NCBI RefSeq assembly: GCF_004768545.1
Contig: NZ_CP038634.1
Span: forward strand, 1,736,001-1,800,000
Origin: Cupriavidus oxalaticus
GTDB lineage: Bacteria; Pseudomonadota; Gammaproteobacteria; Burkholderiales; Burkholderiaceae
Length of the DNA stretch: 64,000 nucleotides
Direction: 5' to 3'
Part shown: piece by piece, positions 27,513 through 36,819 of the stretch
How the letters are laid out: every line of letters begins with the position of its first letter
How positions within the stretch are numbered: position 1 is the stretch's first letter
Made by a program: the position numbers and the translations under genes
The notes under the pieces: model-generated
Databases searched by the model: none
Seen by the model: only the letters and a program-made list of their open reading frames with translations
What the model was told of the DNA's origin: nothing

Positions 27513-28928
27513 GTGCCCGTTGTCTTTGCCCGTGCCACCGCGGGAACCCTGCTCCTGCTGGGCGTTCTCGCCACACCTGCGGCCAGCATTGCCGCCGAAT
27601 CCGAGCCTGCGGCCGATACCGCCGCCGATACCGCCGCCGCCGATACCGTCGATGCCGCCGCCCCCTGCACGCCACCGCCCGCCGGCGCCACGCTGACGCT
27701 GGCCCAGGCGCGCCTGGACGCGCTGCGCTGCAACCGCACCATCATTGCCGCGCGCCGGGGCGTGGAAGCCAGCCAGGCCGATGTGCAGATCGCGTCGCAG
27801 CGGCCCAACCCGGTGCTGAGCCTGGGTGTGGAGAACATCAACCCGCACGCCGGCGTCGGCTCCGGCAACCTGCGCAGCAAGACGGTGGACTCCAAGCTGC
27901 GCGTCGACCAGCTCATCGAGACCGCCAACAAGGGCAACCTGCGCGTCGACGCCGCGCAAAAGGCCAGCGCCGCGGCGGGCGAGGCGGTGCAGGCCGTGGT
28001 GGCGCAGCAGACTGCCGCGGTCGAGCAGGCCTTCTTCGAGGCGCTGGTCAGCCAGGAACACGTGGCGGTGCTCCGGGAAACGCTGGCTTTGTACGAGCGT
28101 ACCCGCCAGGCCAGCGAAACGCGGCTGAAGGCAGGCGACGTGGCGCGCGCCGACGTGAACAAGCTGCAGCTCGACGTCCTGCGCGCGCAGAACGACATGC
28201 GCCAGGCCATGACCGACCACTACAGCGACAAGGCCGCGCTGGCGCAGGCGATGGGGGTTCCCGGCACGCTGTCGGATAACCGGCTGGTCGCCGACTGGCC
28301 AGCGCTCGATGCGCCGGCGCCGCAACCCGATCCCTACCTGCTCGAGCGCCGCCCCGACGTGACCGCCGCCGAGGCCCGCCTGGCAGCGGCCGCCGCCGCG
28401 CGCGACCTGGCCCGCGCCGGACGCGTGCCTGACGTGACCATTGGGGCGCAGGCCGAGCACTATCCGGTCTCTCCCACCAACTCCTATGGCACCGGCAACA
28501 GCTTCGGCGTGTTCCTGTCGATCCCGCTGTTCGTGCGCCACCGCAACAGCGGCGAGGCACGGCGTGCCGAAGTCGACTACTACGCCGCGCTGGACGACCG
28601 CAACCGCGTGATGCTGGAGGCGGGCAACGAAATCGACCGGCTGCGCAGCCAGCTCGAAACCGCGCGCCAGTCGCTGCGCCAGATGCGCGACGAAGTGCTG
28701 CCCGCCGCGGAAAGCGTCGCCGGCAGCGCCGAGTTCGCCTACAGCAAGGGCGCCACCGGCGTGCTCGACCTGCTCGACGCGCGCCGTGCGCTGCGCCAGA
28801 CCCGGCTCGACGCCGTCGAAGCGCAGGGCGCATACGCCAAGGCGTTGTCGGCCTACCGCGCCGCCTTGCAGACCTCCAAGACCTCTGGCACCGCGGGCGC
28901 GCCCGTGGCCTCGCAGGCACGTCCCTGA
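27513..28928 (+). CDS. Outer-membrane efflux factor, CzcC/TolC family
   Basis: Outer-membrane channel of a tripartite heavy-metal RND pump, 471 residues. A signal peptide (to about ASIAA) is followed by two repeated coiled-coil/beta units, each opening with the family phrases LTLAQARLDALRCNRTIIAARRGVEASQADV and PDVTAAEARLAAAAAARDLARAGRVPDVTIGAQ; LSIPLFVRHRNSGEARRAEVDY is typical of CzcC-like factors. The start is a GTG at 27513, the only one that keeps the signal peptide. It is the first gene of the czcCBA-type operon, 24 bp before the adaptor gene. Confidence 0.9.
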   Translation: MPVVFARATAGTLLLLGVLATPAASIAAESEPAADTAADTAAADTVDAAAPCTPPPAGATLTLAQARLDALRCNRTIIAARRGVEASQADVQIASQRPNPVLSLGVENINPHAGVGSGNLRSKTVDSKLRVDQLIETANKGNLRVDAAQKASAAAGEAVQAVVAQQTAAVEQAFFEALVSQEHVAVLRETLALYERTRQASETRLKAGDVARADVNKLQLDVLRAQNDMRQAMTDHYSDKAALAQAMGVPGTLSDNRLVADWPALDAPAPQPDPYLLERRPDVTAAEARLAAAAAARDLARAGRVPDVTIGAQAEHYPVSPTNSYGTGNSFGVFLSIPLFVRHRNSGEARRAEVDYYAALDDRNRVMLEAGNEIDRLRSQLETARQSLRQMRDEVLPAAESVAGSAEFAYSKGATGVLDLLDARRALRQTRLDAVEAQGAYAKALSAYRAALQTSKTSGTAGAPVASQARP

Positions 28929-28952
28929 TACCGCAGTTCCCGCGCATTCTTC

Positions 28953-30185
28953 ATGTCTTACTTGTCACGCATGTTCCGCCGCACGTCCTGCACCCATCGT
29001 CCGCTTTCCACCGCCGTGCCCGCACGGCTGTCTTCCGTCTGCGCCATGGCGCTGTGCGCGCTGGTGCTCGCCGCCTGCGGCAAGTCCGAGCCGCCCAAGC
29101 CCGATGACGATCCCAAGGTCAGCGGCAACACCATCCAGTTCCCGGCCAGCGTGAAATCGCTGCCCGGCATTGCCGGCGAACCCGCCAAGTCCGGCGGCGA
29201 GCGCATGCTGAACCTGCCGGGCCGGCTGGTCTGGAACGAGGACAAGACTGTGCGCGTGTCCACGCCCTTTGCCGGCCGCGTGACCGAGGTCCTGGTGCAG
29301 CCCGGCGCCACGGTCAAAGCCGGCCAGCCGCTGGCCAGCCTGACGTCGCCGGACTTCGGCGTGGCCCAGGCCGACGCACGCAAGGCTGCCGCCGACAGCG
29401 CGGTCGCGGCCAAGGCGCTGGCGCGCCAGCGCGAGCTGTACGGCGCCGGCGTCATCGCACAGAAGGACCTGGAACAGTCGCAGGCCGACGCGGCGCGCGC
29501 CGCGGCCGACCTGCAGCGCACGCAGGCGGCGCTGCGCCAGTACGGCGCAGCGGCGGGCAGCGACGGCGTGAACCAGCGCTTCGCGCTGCGCAGCCCGATC
29601 GACGGCCTGGTGGTCGAGCGCAACATCAACCAGGGCATGGAACTGCGCCCCGACCAGCCGCCGGCCGCGCCGCTGTTCCTGATCACCGACCCCACCACGC
29701 TGTGGGCGCAGGTCGATGCCGGTGAATCCGACCTCAGCCTGTTTCGCGACGGTGTCATCGTGCAGGTGGTCACCGCCGCCTACCCCGGCGAAACCTTCAC
29801 CGGCACCGTGGTCAAGATCGCCGACTATGTCGACCCGACCGCGCGCAGCATCAAGGTCCGGCTGAGCGTGCCCAATCCCGGGCGCCGCCTGAAGGCCGAG
29901 ATGTTTGTCACGGCGCGCCTGCCCGCGGCGTCGTTCGAAGGCATCGCGGTGCCATCCAAGGCCGTGTTCCTGGCCGACAACCGCAACTATGTCTTTGTGC
30001 GCACCGCCCCCAATACCTTCGAGCGCCGCCAGGTGCGCGTGGGCGTGACCATGCCCGGCACCACCGAACTGCTGGAAGGCGTGAAGGAAGGCGAGACCGT
30101 GGTGACCGAGGGCAACCTCTACCTGCAGGACATCCTGCGCGATGCCACAGCAGTCAATGCGGCGCGTGCGGCCGACAAGAAGTGA
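28953..30185 (+). CDS. Membrane-fusion adaptor, CzcB family lipoprotein
   Basis: Periplasmic adaptor linking the RND pump to the outer-membrane channel, 410 residues. It is anchored by a lipobox (LVLAACGKS). The barrel-sandwich domain is VSTPFAGRVTEVLVQPGATVKAGQPLASL and RSPIDGLVVERNINQGMELRP, separated by an alanine-rich helical hairpin, then the beta-barrel (LWAQVDAGESDLSLFRDG) and membrane-proximal domains. The N-terminal histidine-rich metal-binding stretch found in some CzcB proteins is absent. The pump gene starts 13 bp downstream. Confidence 0.92.
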   Translation: MSYLSRMFRRTSCTHRPLSTAVPARLSSVCAMALCALVLAACGKSEPPKPDDDPKVSGNTIQFPASVKSLPGIAGEPAKSGGERMLNLPGRLVWNEDKTVRVSTPFAGRVTEVLVQPGATVKAGQPLASLTSPDFGVAQADARKAAADSAVAAKALARQRELYGAGVIAQKDLEQSQADAARAAADLQRTQAALRQYGAAAGSDGVNQRFALRSPIDGLVVERNINQGMELRPDQPPAAPLFLITDPTTLWAQVDAGESDLSLFRDGVIVQVVTAAYPGETFTGTVVKIADYVDPTARSIKVRLSVPNPGRRLKAEMFVTARLPAASFEGIAVPSKAVFLADNRNYVFVRTAPNTFERRQVRVGVTMPGTTELLEGVKEGETVVTEGNLYLQDILRDATAVNAARAADKK

Positions 30186-30198
30186 GGACGGTCGCCAC

Positions 30199-33100
30199 AT
30201 GATCTCGCGCATCGTCAGCTTTGCCCTGCACCAGAAGCTCTTTGTCTGGCTGGGCCTGCTCATCTTCGTCGGCGGCGGCCTGGCCGCGTTCAAGAACCTG
30301 CCCATCGAGGCCTTCCCCGACGTATCCGACATCCAGGTCAACGTCATCACGCTGTACCCGGGGCGCGCCGCGGAAGAAGTCGAGCGGCAGGTCACCATCC
30401 CGATCGAGACCGCGCTGGCCGGCACGCCCAACGCGGTGCGGGTGTTCTCGCACACCCAGTTCGGCCTGTCGTTCATGATGGTGACCTTCAATGACCGTGC
30501 CACCGACGTGACCGCGCGCCAGCAGATCCTGGAGCGGCTGCGCAGCGTCGACCTGCCCGACGGCGTGCATCCGGACCTGGCGCCGCTGTCGACCGCGATC
30601 GGCGAGATCTTCCGCTTCCGGCTGACCGGCAAGGGCTATACGCCGCAGGAGCTGCGCACGCTGCAGGACTGGGTGGTCGAGAAGAACCTGCGCCAGGTGC
30701 CGGGCGTGGCCGACCTGGTGACGATCGGCGGCACCATCAAGCAGTACGAGGTCAACCCCAACCTCGCGCGCATGCGCGACGCCAAGATCTCGCTGTCGCA
30801 GCTGTTCACCGCGCTGCAGCGCGCCAACGCCAACGCCGGCGGCGGCGCCGTCGCGCACGGGCGCCAGCAGTTCCTGCTGCGCTCGCTGGGCAGCTTCCGC
30901 ACCTCGGCCGACATCGCCAACGTGGTGGTGGCCGAGAACAACGGCACGCCGATCCTGGTCAAGGACATCGCCGACGTCAAGGTTGGCAGCGCGCCGCCGC
31001 AGGGCCTGATGGGCCAGGACGACGAAGACGACATCGTCTCGGGCATCGTGGTGATGCGCAAGGGCGAGAACCCGTCGCTGGTGCTCGAAGCGCTGAAGAA
31101 GCGCATCGACCTGCTCGACGACCAGATCCTGCCCAAGGGCGTGAAAATCGTGCCGTACTACGACCGCTCCACGCTGATCGACAAGACGCTGCACACGGTG
31201 TTCGGCAACCTGGTCGAAGGCGCGCTGCTGGTGATGGCCGTGCTGTACCTGTTCCTGGCCAACGTGCGCGCCGCGGCGATCGTGGCGCTGGTGATCCCGC
31301 TGGCGCTGCTGTCGACCTTCATCGGGCTCACCTGGGTCGGCATCCCGGCCAACCTGCTGTCATTGGGGGCGATGGACTTCGGTATCATCGTCGACGGCGC
31401 GGTGATCGTGGTCGAGAACATCTTCAAGCGCCTGGGCGAGCTCAAGGAGCAGCAGATCCGCGACAGCAAGGCGCGGCTGCACGCGATCCTGCTGGCCACC
31501 ACCGAGGTGGGCCGCCCGACCGTGTTCTCGATGGTCATCATCATCGCCGCGCACATTCCGATCTTCACGCTGCAGCGGCACGAGGGCAAGATCTTCGCGC
31601 CGATGGCCTATACCGTGACGGGTGCGCTGATCGGTTCGCTGATCATTTCGCTGACGCTGGTGCCGCTGCTGTGCCACCTGCTGCTGACGAAGAACATCGC
31701 GCACGACGACAACTTCATCGTGCGCCATTGCAAGCGGCTGTACGAGCCCATGCTGGGCTGGGCGCTGGACCACAAGAAGCTGGTGATCGGTGCCGCGCTG
31801 GGCCTGCTGCTGGTGACGGTGGGCGTGGGCAAGTTCCTCGGCAGCGAATTCCTGCCCGAACTGGACGAAGGCTCGATGTGGGTCAGCTTCGACCTGCCGG
31901 CCTCGGTCTCGGTCGATGAGGCGCGCGACCAGGCGCGGCTGCTGCGCAGCATCATCCGCAAGACGCCGGAGGTCAATACCACCATCTCCAAGGTGGGCCG
32001 CCCCGACGACGGCACCGATCCCAAGCTGATCAACACCGTCGAGGTCCTGGTCGATCTCAAGCCCGAGAAGCAATGGCGCGATGGCTTCAACAAGCGCGCC
32101 ATCATCGGCGAAATCGACAAGAACTTGCGCCAGCTGCCTGGCATCGAGCCCAATTTCTCGCAGCCGGTGCGCGACAACATCCTGGAAAGCATCTCGCAGA
32201 TCAAGGGCCAGATCGTGATCAAGGTGCAGAGCGACAGCCTCGAGCAGAACAAAAAGGTGGCCGACCAGATCCTGGCCAACGTGCAGTCGGTCAAGGGCGT
32301 GATGCGCGCCTTTATCGACCGCGACGGCGAGCTGCCGCAGTATGTGCTGGAGTTCGACCGCGCCCAGGCCGCGCGCTACGGCATCAACGTGGCCGACGTG
32401 CAGGACCTGATGGAAACCGCGCTGGCGGGCAAGGCCGCCACCGAGCTGTGGGAAGGCGAGCGCCACTTCAGCGTGGCGGTGCGCCTGAAGCCGTCCGAGC
32501 GCGAGCTGCCCAACCTGCCCAATATCTTCATGCAGACCGCCGATGGCGCGCAGGTGCCGCTGTCGCAGCTGGTGACCTTCCGCGCAGCGTCGGGCGCGAT
32601 GAACATCAGCCGCGAGAACGGCCAGCGCACCACCTCGATCGGCATCTTCATCCGCGACCGCGACATGGGCAGCGTGGTCAAGGACATGCAGGCGCTGGTG
32701 AAGAAGAACGTCAAGGCCGACGACGTCAAGATCAGCTGGTCGGGCGAATTCGAGAACCAGGAGCGCGCCATGGCGCGGCTGGCGATCGTGGTGCCGCTGT
32801 CGGTGCTGATGATCTTCCTGCTGCTGTTCAACGCGTTCAAGTCGTTCAAGAGCGCGACGCTGATTATCTCGAACATCCCGTTCGCGCTGGTCGGCGGCGT
32901 GTTCGCGCTGTTCCTGACCGGCATCCCGCTGTCGGTGTCGGCGGCGATCGGATTTATCGCACTGTTCGGCCAGGCCGTGCTCAACGGCGTGGTGATGGTG
33001 ACCTACTTCAACCAGCTGCGCGACGAGGGCATGCCGGTGCGCCAGGCCGTGCTGACCGGTTCGATGGACCGGCTGCGCACAGTGCTGATGACGGCGCTGC

Positions 33101-33321
33101 TGGCAATGCTTGGCCTGTTCCCGATGGCGATCTCGCGTGCGATCGGTTCGGAGACGCAGCGCCCGCTGGCCATCGTCATCATCGGCGGCCTGATCACCGC
33201 CACGGTGCTGACGCTGATCGTGCTGCCGACGCTGTACGAATGGATGGTCGGCCGCAACTGGCCGGACGAAGAAGCCCCGGCGCCTGACGAGAACAGGCTG
33301 ACGACGTCTATCTCCGGCTGA
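30199..33321 (+). CDS. Heavy-metal efflux RND pump, CzcA family
   Basis: Proton-driven inner-membrane pump exporting divalent metal ions, 1040 residues with 12 membrane helices and two periplasmic loops. The helix-4 signature MDFGIIVDGAVIVVEN (D393 and D399) is that of pumps for Zn, Co, Cd or Ni and differs from the copper/silver type, which lacks this acidic pair. The N-terminus reads ISRIVSFALHQKLFVWLGLLIFVGGG and the motif SEFLPELDEGSMWV is also present. The ATG at 30199 follows the adaptor stop; a longer frame overlaps it. A strong terminator follows at 33341. The exact metal is not determinable from sequence. Confidence 0.93.
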   Translation: MISRIVSFALHQKLFVWLGLLIFVGGGLAAFKNLPIEAFPDVSDIQVNVITLYPGRAAEEVERQVTIPIETALAGTPNAVRVFSHTQFGLSFMMVTFNDRATDVTARQQILERLRSVDLPDGVHPDLAPLSTAIGEIFRFRLTGKGYTPQELRTLQDWVVEKNLRQVPGVADLVTIGGTIKQYEVNPNLARMRDAKISLSQLFTALQRANANAGGGAVAHGRQQFLLRSLGSFRTSADIANVVVAENNGTPILVKDIADVKVGSAPPQGLMGQDDEDDIVSGIVVMRKGENPSLVLEALKKRIDLLDDQILPKGVKIVPYYDRSTLIDKTLHTVFGNLVEGALLVMAVLYLFLANVRAAAIVALVIPLALLSTFIGLTWVGIPANLLSLGAMDFGIIVDGAVIVVENIFKRLGELKEQQIRDSKARLHAILLATTEVGRPTVFSMVIIIAAHIPIFTLQRHEGKIFAPMAYTVTGALIGSLIISLTLVPLLCHLLLTKNIAHDDNFIVRHCKRLYEPMLGWALDHKKLVIGAALGLLLVTVGVGKFLGSEFLPELDEGSMWVSFDLPASVSVDEARDQARLLRSIIRKTPEVNTTISKVGRPDDGTDPKLINTVEVLVDLKPEKQWRDGFNKRAIIGEIDKNLRQLPGIEPNFSQPVRDNILESISQIKGQIVIKVQSDSLEQNKKVADQILANVQSVKGVMRAFIDRDGELPQYVLEFDRAQAARYGINVADVQDLMETALAGKAATELWEGERHFSVAVRLKPSERELPNLPNIFMQTADGAQVPLSQLVTFRAASGAMNISRENGQRTTSIGIFIRDRDMGSVVKDMQALVKKNVKADDVKISWSGEFENQERAMARLAIVVPLSVLMIFLLLFNAFKSFKSATLIISNIPFALVGGVFALFLTGIPLSVSAAIGFIALFGQAVLNGVVMVTYFNQLRDEGMPVRQAVLTGSMDRLRTVLMTALLAMLGLFPMAISRAIGSETQRPLAIVIIGGLITATVLTLIVLPTLYEWMVGRNWPDEEAPAPDENRLTTSISG

Positions 33322-33340
33322 GGCTCCCCGGCTGGTGTCC

Positions 33341-33378
33341 TCCCCTGTTCCGTGAGCGGTACAGGGGATTCTTTTTTT
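33341..33378 (+). terminator. Intrinsic terminator of the efflux operon
   Basis: Stem TCCCCTGT/ACAGGGGA extended past one mismatch by CCG/CGG, loop TGAG, followed by TTCTTTTTTTG. It lies 20 bp after the pump stop codon. Confidence 0.92.
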
Positions 33379-33524
33379 GCGCGCTATCCCCGCAAGTGCC
33401 GCTCCCGGACCCTGGTGTCGGAATAGTCTGACGCGCCTTTCGGAACCCAACGCCTGCTTCCCATTACCCCTGCAGCCTACGCTGTACATACGGCGTGGCC
33501 AGCAGCGCATCGCCGCCGGCCCCT

Positions 33525-33548
33525 TATGCGTACGACTATGCGTACGAC
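33525..33548. repeat. Tandem 12-bp repeat in the promoter of the Cys-repeat protein
   Basis: TATGCGTACGAC occurs twice head-to-tail with no mismatch, 29 bp before the downstream start codon and just ahead of its ribosome site. Each unit contains the palindrome CGTACG. It may be an operator pair or a recent slippage duplication. Confidence 0.7.
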
Positions 33549-33576
33549 CACGCAACCAACTGGAAAGGAGCTCGAC

Positions 33577-34188
33577 ATGATGAAGAAATGGCTCACTGCA
33601 GCAGTGTGTTCGATGATGGTCGCGGCCCCCGCGGGCTATGCCCTGGCCCAGGCGACAGCGCCCGGCACGCCGCCGGCCACCACGGCCGCCGCTGGCACCC
33701 GCGCCGACTATGACGCCGCGGCCAAGCAGGCTGATGCGGACTACAAGGCTGCCACCGCCAAGTGCGACGGCATGAAGGACAACGCCAAGGACGTGTGCAA
33801 GGCCGAGGCCAAGCGCGACCGCGACGTGGCCAAGGCCCAGGCCGAAGCCCGGCGCGACGGCACGCAGAAGTCCATGGCCAAGGCCGAGAAAGTGAAGGCC
33901 GACCGTGACTACGACGTTGCCAAGGAAATGTGCGACGACAAGAAGGGCAACGACAAGGACGTTTGCAAGAAGGACGCCAAGGCTGCCCATGAAAAGGCCC
34001 TGACCGCCGCCAAGGTCGACAAGGCCGCGGCAACCGGCTCGCGCACCGATGTGGCGGAAGCCCGCGCAGATGCCAAGAAGGACACGATGGACGCCGCTTA
34101 CAAGGCCGACAAGGAACGTTGCGATGCAATGTCCGGCGATGCCAAGGACAAGTGCCAGGCTGACGTAAAGGCCAAGTACGGCAAGTAA
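33577..34188 (+). CDS. Periplasmic protein with three paired-cysteine repeats
   Basis: A 203-residue exported protein rich in Ala, Lys and Asp. The signal peptide is MMKKWLTAAVCSMMVAAPAGYALAQA. The mature part holds three copies of a roughly 40-residue unit with the pattern YxxAxxxCDx(6)KDxCK: CDGMKDNAKDVCK, CDDKKGNDKDVCK and CDAMSGDAKDKCQ. Each cysteine pair is 12 residues apart, suggesting an intra-unit disulphide clasping a helical hairpin. AAAGGAG precedes the chosen ATG; an upstream frame without a ribosome site is ignored. A CsbD-type stress gene follows. Function unknown; envelope stress or metal binding would fit the neighbours. Confidence 0.75.
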   Translation: MMKKWLTAAVCSMMVAAPAGYALAQATAPGTPPATTAAAGTRADYDAAAKQADADYKAATAKCDGMKDNAKDVCKAEAKRDRDVAKAQAEARRDGTQKSMAKAEKVKADRDYDVAKEMCDDKKGNDKDVCKKDAKAAHEKALTAAKVDKAAATGSRTDVAEARADAKKDTMDAAYKADKERCDAMSGDAKDKCQADVKAKYGK

Positions 34189-34338
34189 GGTGGCAAGTAA
34201 GTCGACAGGCAGCCCATGCCGGCGCAGTCGCCGGCATGGTCCAGCCGGGCCGCCCGCCAGCCCCTGGCGGACCATTCATCGACGCAATGGCGGGCGGCCA
34301 CCGCGCGGCCCGTCCGCCCCCGCATGAAGGAGCACAAC

Positions 34339-34542
34339 ATGAACTGGGACCAGATCGAAGGCAAGTGGGAGCAGGCCAAGGGCAAGATCAAGGAAAAGTG
34401 GGGCAAGCTCACCGACGATGACATCGCGCAGATCAATGGCAAGCGCGACCAGCTCGCCGGCCGCATCCAGGAGCGCTATGGCTACTCCAAGGAGCGCGCC
34501 GAGGAAGAGATGAAGGCGTGGGAAAACGACTCGCGCTGGTAA
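34339..34542 (+). CDS. CsbD-family stress protein
   Basis: A 67-residue hydrophilic protein: MNWDQIEGKWEQAKGKIKEKWGKLTDDDIAQINGKRDQLAGRIQERYGYSKERAEEEMKAWEN. This is the complete CsbD/YjbJ fold, a small helical protein made in general stress in many bacteria, of unknown molecular role. AAGGAG lies seven bases before the ATG. It is followed at once by a strong terminator, and preceded by the paired-cysteine protein gene 150 bp upstream. Confidence 0.92.
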   Translation: MNWDQIEGKWEQAKGKIKEKWGKLTDDDIAQINGKRDQLAGRIQERYGYSKERAEEEMKAWENDSRW

Positions 34543-34563
34543 GCCGGTTTGTCACGGCAGCAT

Positions 34564-34600
34564 AAGGCGGGACGTCCTTGGACGTCCCGCCTTCTTTGTT
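34564..34600. terminator. Intrinsic terminator after csbD-like gene
   Basis: AAGGCGGGACGTCC and GGACGTCCCGCCTT form a 14-bp stem with a TT centre, followed by CTTTGTT. The symmetry suggests it can act on both strands. Confidence 0.88.
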
Positions 34601-34674
34601 GCCCGGGCTGCGCTCTGGATACCCCCACGTCGTGGGGAGTGATCCCCGCTGCATTAAGCAGGCGTTAGCTCTGT

Positions 34675-36210
34675 ATGCAAAGAAATGAAGCACGCATCAC
34701 GCGCAGACGTCATAACATGTCGCGTCGCGGCAGCGCGCCAGCGATAGGCGCCGACCTGCCGCTATACGCCTGCTGGCTACCCGCACCGCGCATGTACGCT
34801 GCCCTGCCTGCCTTCGTCTCGTCCACCTTCCTCGGTTACGGCCTCTACGTGCTGGTGACCAAGGGGGTCACGCGCGTGTCGGCATCGTTCTTCCTGCTGT
34901 GCGTGACCACCTTCGCCTGGCAGGGCACGTGGGTCTTCCTGTACCAGGCCACGCATCCCGACGTGGCGCTGTTGCTGGCCCGCCTGGGTTACCTGTTCAT
35001 CCTGTTCCTGCCGACGACGTTCTACCACTTCATCGCCGAAGTGACCGAGCGCCGCCGGGAACGGCCGCTGCTGCTGGCCTCCTATGGGCTCAGCCTGGTG
35101 CTGGTGGTGCTGCTGCTGACCACCGGGCAGGTGGTGTCGGGCTACTACACCTATTTCTTCGGCGACTATCCCAAGGCCGGGCCGCTGCATCCGCTGCACC
35201 TCGCGCAGACCGTGCTGGTGGCGATCCGCAGCGCCTGGATCCTGGCCGAGGCCCGCCGCAACGCCACCGCCGAACGCCGCAAGCGCTACAACCTGTGCCT
35301 GGTGGCGGTGGTGCTGTATTCGCTGGCGGCGGTGGACTACCTGGTCAACTACGGCGTGGCCTTCTACCCGCCGGGTGTGGTCTTCGTGGCGGCGAGCCTG
35401 GGCATGCTGGCTGTCAGCGTGGTGCGCTACGACCTGATGCATCCGTATTCGCTGGCGGCCACGGTCGCGCATGAAGTGCGCACGCCGCTGGCCACGATCC
35501 GCATGCAGGCGCAGGAGCTGGCGCGCACCTGGCCGCAGGTGCTGCAGGGTTACCAGCTGGCGGTCGAGCAGGGCCTGTGCGAAGACCGCATGCGCCCCGG
35601 GCAGCTCGAGCGCGTGTCGAGCCTGGTCGGCGCGATCACGCGCGAGGTCGACGGCACCAGCACGGTGATCGACATGGCGCTGGCCTCGGTCACGCTCGAG
35701 CGGCTGGACCGCAGCACCTTCGCGCCGCACGGCATTGCCGACTGTGTCCATGCGGCGCTGGAGCGCTACCCGTTCCAGGGCGATGAGCGCGGCTGGGTGC
35801 ATGTGCGCGGCATCGATGCGGGCTGGCGCTTCGTCGGTTCCGACACGCTGCTGGTCTACGTGCTGTTCAACCTGCTCAAGAATGCGCTGCATGCGATCCG
35901 CGCCACCGGCGGCGGGCGCATCGACATCACCGGCGCGACCGAAGGCCAGCACCATGTGATCCGCTTCCGCGATTCCGGCCCCGGCATCGCGGCCGACGTG
36001 CTGCCGCGCATCTTCGAGCCGTTTTTCTCGACCAAGGCGCATGGCCTCGGCGCCGGCCTCGGGCTGGCATTCTGCCGCCGCGTGATCGAGACCTTTGGCG
36101 GCCGCATCGAGTGCGAGTCGGTGCCCAGGGTGCACACCACCTTCACGCTGCGGCTGCCGCGCTTCACCCCGATGGCCGACAGCCGGCTGCGCACCAGCAC
36201 CGCCGGCTGA
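34675..36210 (+). CDS. Orphan sensor histidine kinase with 7TM N-terminal domain
   Basis: A 511-residue membrane kinase. About seven membrane helices fill residues 40-265; VSASFFLLCVTTFAWQGTWVFLYQATHPDVALLLARLGYLFILFLP matches the 7TM sensor domain of histidine kinases. The H-box is VAHEVRTPLATIRMQAQEL, followed by the N box (LLKNALHAIRATGGG), G1 (RDSGPGIAADVLPRIFEPFFSTK) and G2 (GAGLGLAFCRRVIETFGG). The architecture resembles quorum-sensing kinases of the CqsS/PhcS type, but no autoinducer synthase, receiver protein or PhcR-like gene is adjacent. The start is uncertain: ATG 34675 or 34717, neither with a good ribosome site. Confidence 0.85.
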   Translation: MQRNEARITRRRHNMSRRGSAPAIGADLPLYACWLPAPRMYAALPAFVSSTFLGYGLYVLVTKGVTRVSASFFLLCVTTFAWQGTWVFLYQATHPDVALLLARLGYLFILFLPTTFYHFIAEVTERRRERPLLLASYGLSLVLVVLLLTTGQVVSGYYTYFFGDYPKAGPLHPLHLAQTVLVAIRSAWILAEARRNATAERRKRYNLCLVAVVLYSLAAVDYLVNYGVAFYPPGVVFVAASLGMLAVSVVRYDLMHPYSLAATVAHEVRTPLATIRMQAQELARTWPQVLQGYQLAVEQGLCEDRMRPGQLERVSSLVGAITREVDGTSTVIDMALASVTLERLDRSTFAPHGIADCVHAALERYPFQGDERGWVHVRGIDAGWRFVGSDTLLVYVLFNLLKNALHAIRATGGGRIDITGATEGQHHVIRFRDSGPGIAADVLPRIFEPFFSTKAHGLGAGLGLAFCRRVIETFGGRIECESVPRVHTTFTLRLPRFTPMADSRLRTSTAG

Positions 36211-36321
36211 ACCACGCCGGCGGTAGGGGTCATGCCACAACGTCTTGCTGCCTTTCAGCGTGCATTTCAGCGGGTATCAGGCCAGGCGCTGCACTGACGC
36301 ATGCCACGCCGGGCCGCTGCA

Positions 36322-36819
36322 TCAGCTGGCAAACCGGGGCAACGCCAGCTCATACTCCTTCACCCGTTCGATGATTCCCGCCGGGAAGCGCGAAATGCGC
36401 TTCTGACGGTCGGCAAACACGATCTGCTGGTAACCCAGCGACACCGGCTTGCCGCCCACGCAGAAGCGGAACAGCAGGTAGGCCGAGCACTGGCGCACCT
36501 GGAAGGTGTTCAGGTAGCAGTCCACGCGCTGGAACGGGAAGGTCTCCTCGACATACTCCTGGTGCGCGCGCTTGGTCACGAAGACGCCGCCGGCGGCCAG
36601 CAGGTTGTCATGGATGCATTCATGGAACCACCGCTCGCGGCAGATGCCCTGCCATTCGAAATAGCGGGCGAAGTACGTATTCATGAAGGCGTTGGAATCC
36701 TTGAGGTAGATGTCGATTGCATGGTGGAAGGTCTTGTGTTCGCCGGCCTCGAGCGAGCCTGGCTCCGGCATCGTCGTCGCGTGGTTCAGGACTTGGGGGA
36801 TCACGTCTCGCATCAACAT
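36322..36819 (-). CDS. Hotdog-fold acyl-CoA thioesterase-like protein
   Basis: A 165-residue protein of the 4-hydroxybenzoyl-CoA thioesterase type: NTYFARYFEWQGICRERWFHE at the active-site helix, VTKRAHQEYVEETFPFQRVDCYLNTFQVRQCSAYLLFRF as the central strands, and LGYQQIVFADRQKRISRFP. AGGAG nine bases upstream fixes the start at 36819. The canonical Asp of the D-x3-H/Y motif is not obvious: YFEWQG stands in its place. Function could be thioester hydrolysis or biosynthetic acyl transfer. It is separate from the pseudogene that follows upstream. Confidence 0.68.
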   Translation of the reverse strand: MLMRDVIPQVLNHATTMPEPGSLEAGEHKTFHHAIDIYLKDSNAFMNTYFARYFEWQGICRERWFHECIHDNLLAAGGVFVTKRAHQEYVEETFPFQRVDCYLNTFQVRQCSAYLLFRFCVGGKPVSLGYQQIVFADRQKRISRFPAGIIERVKEYELALPRFAS

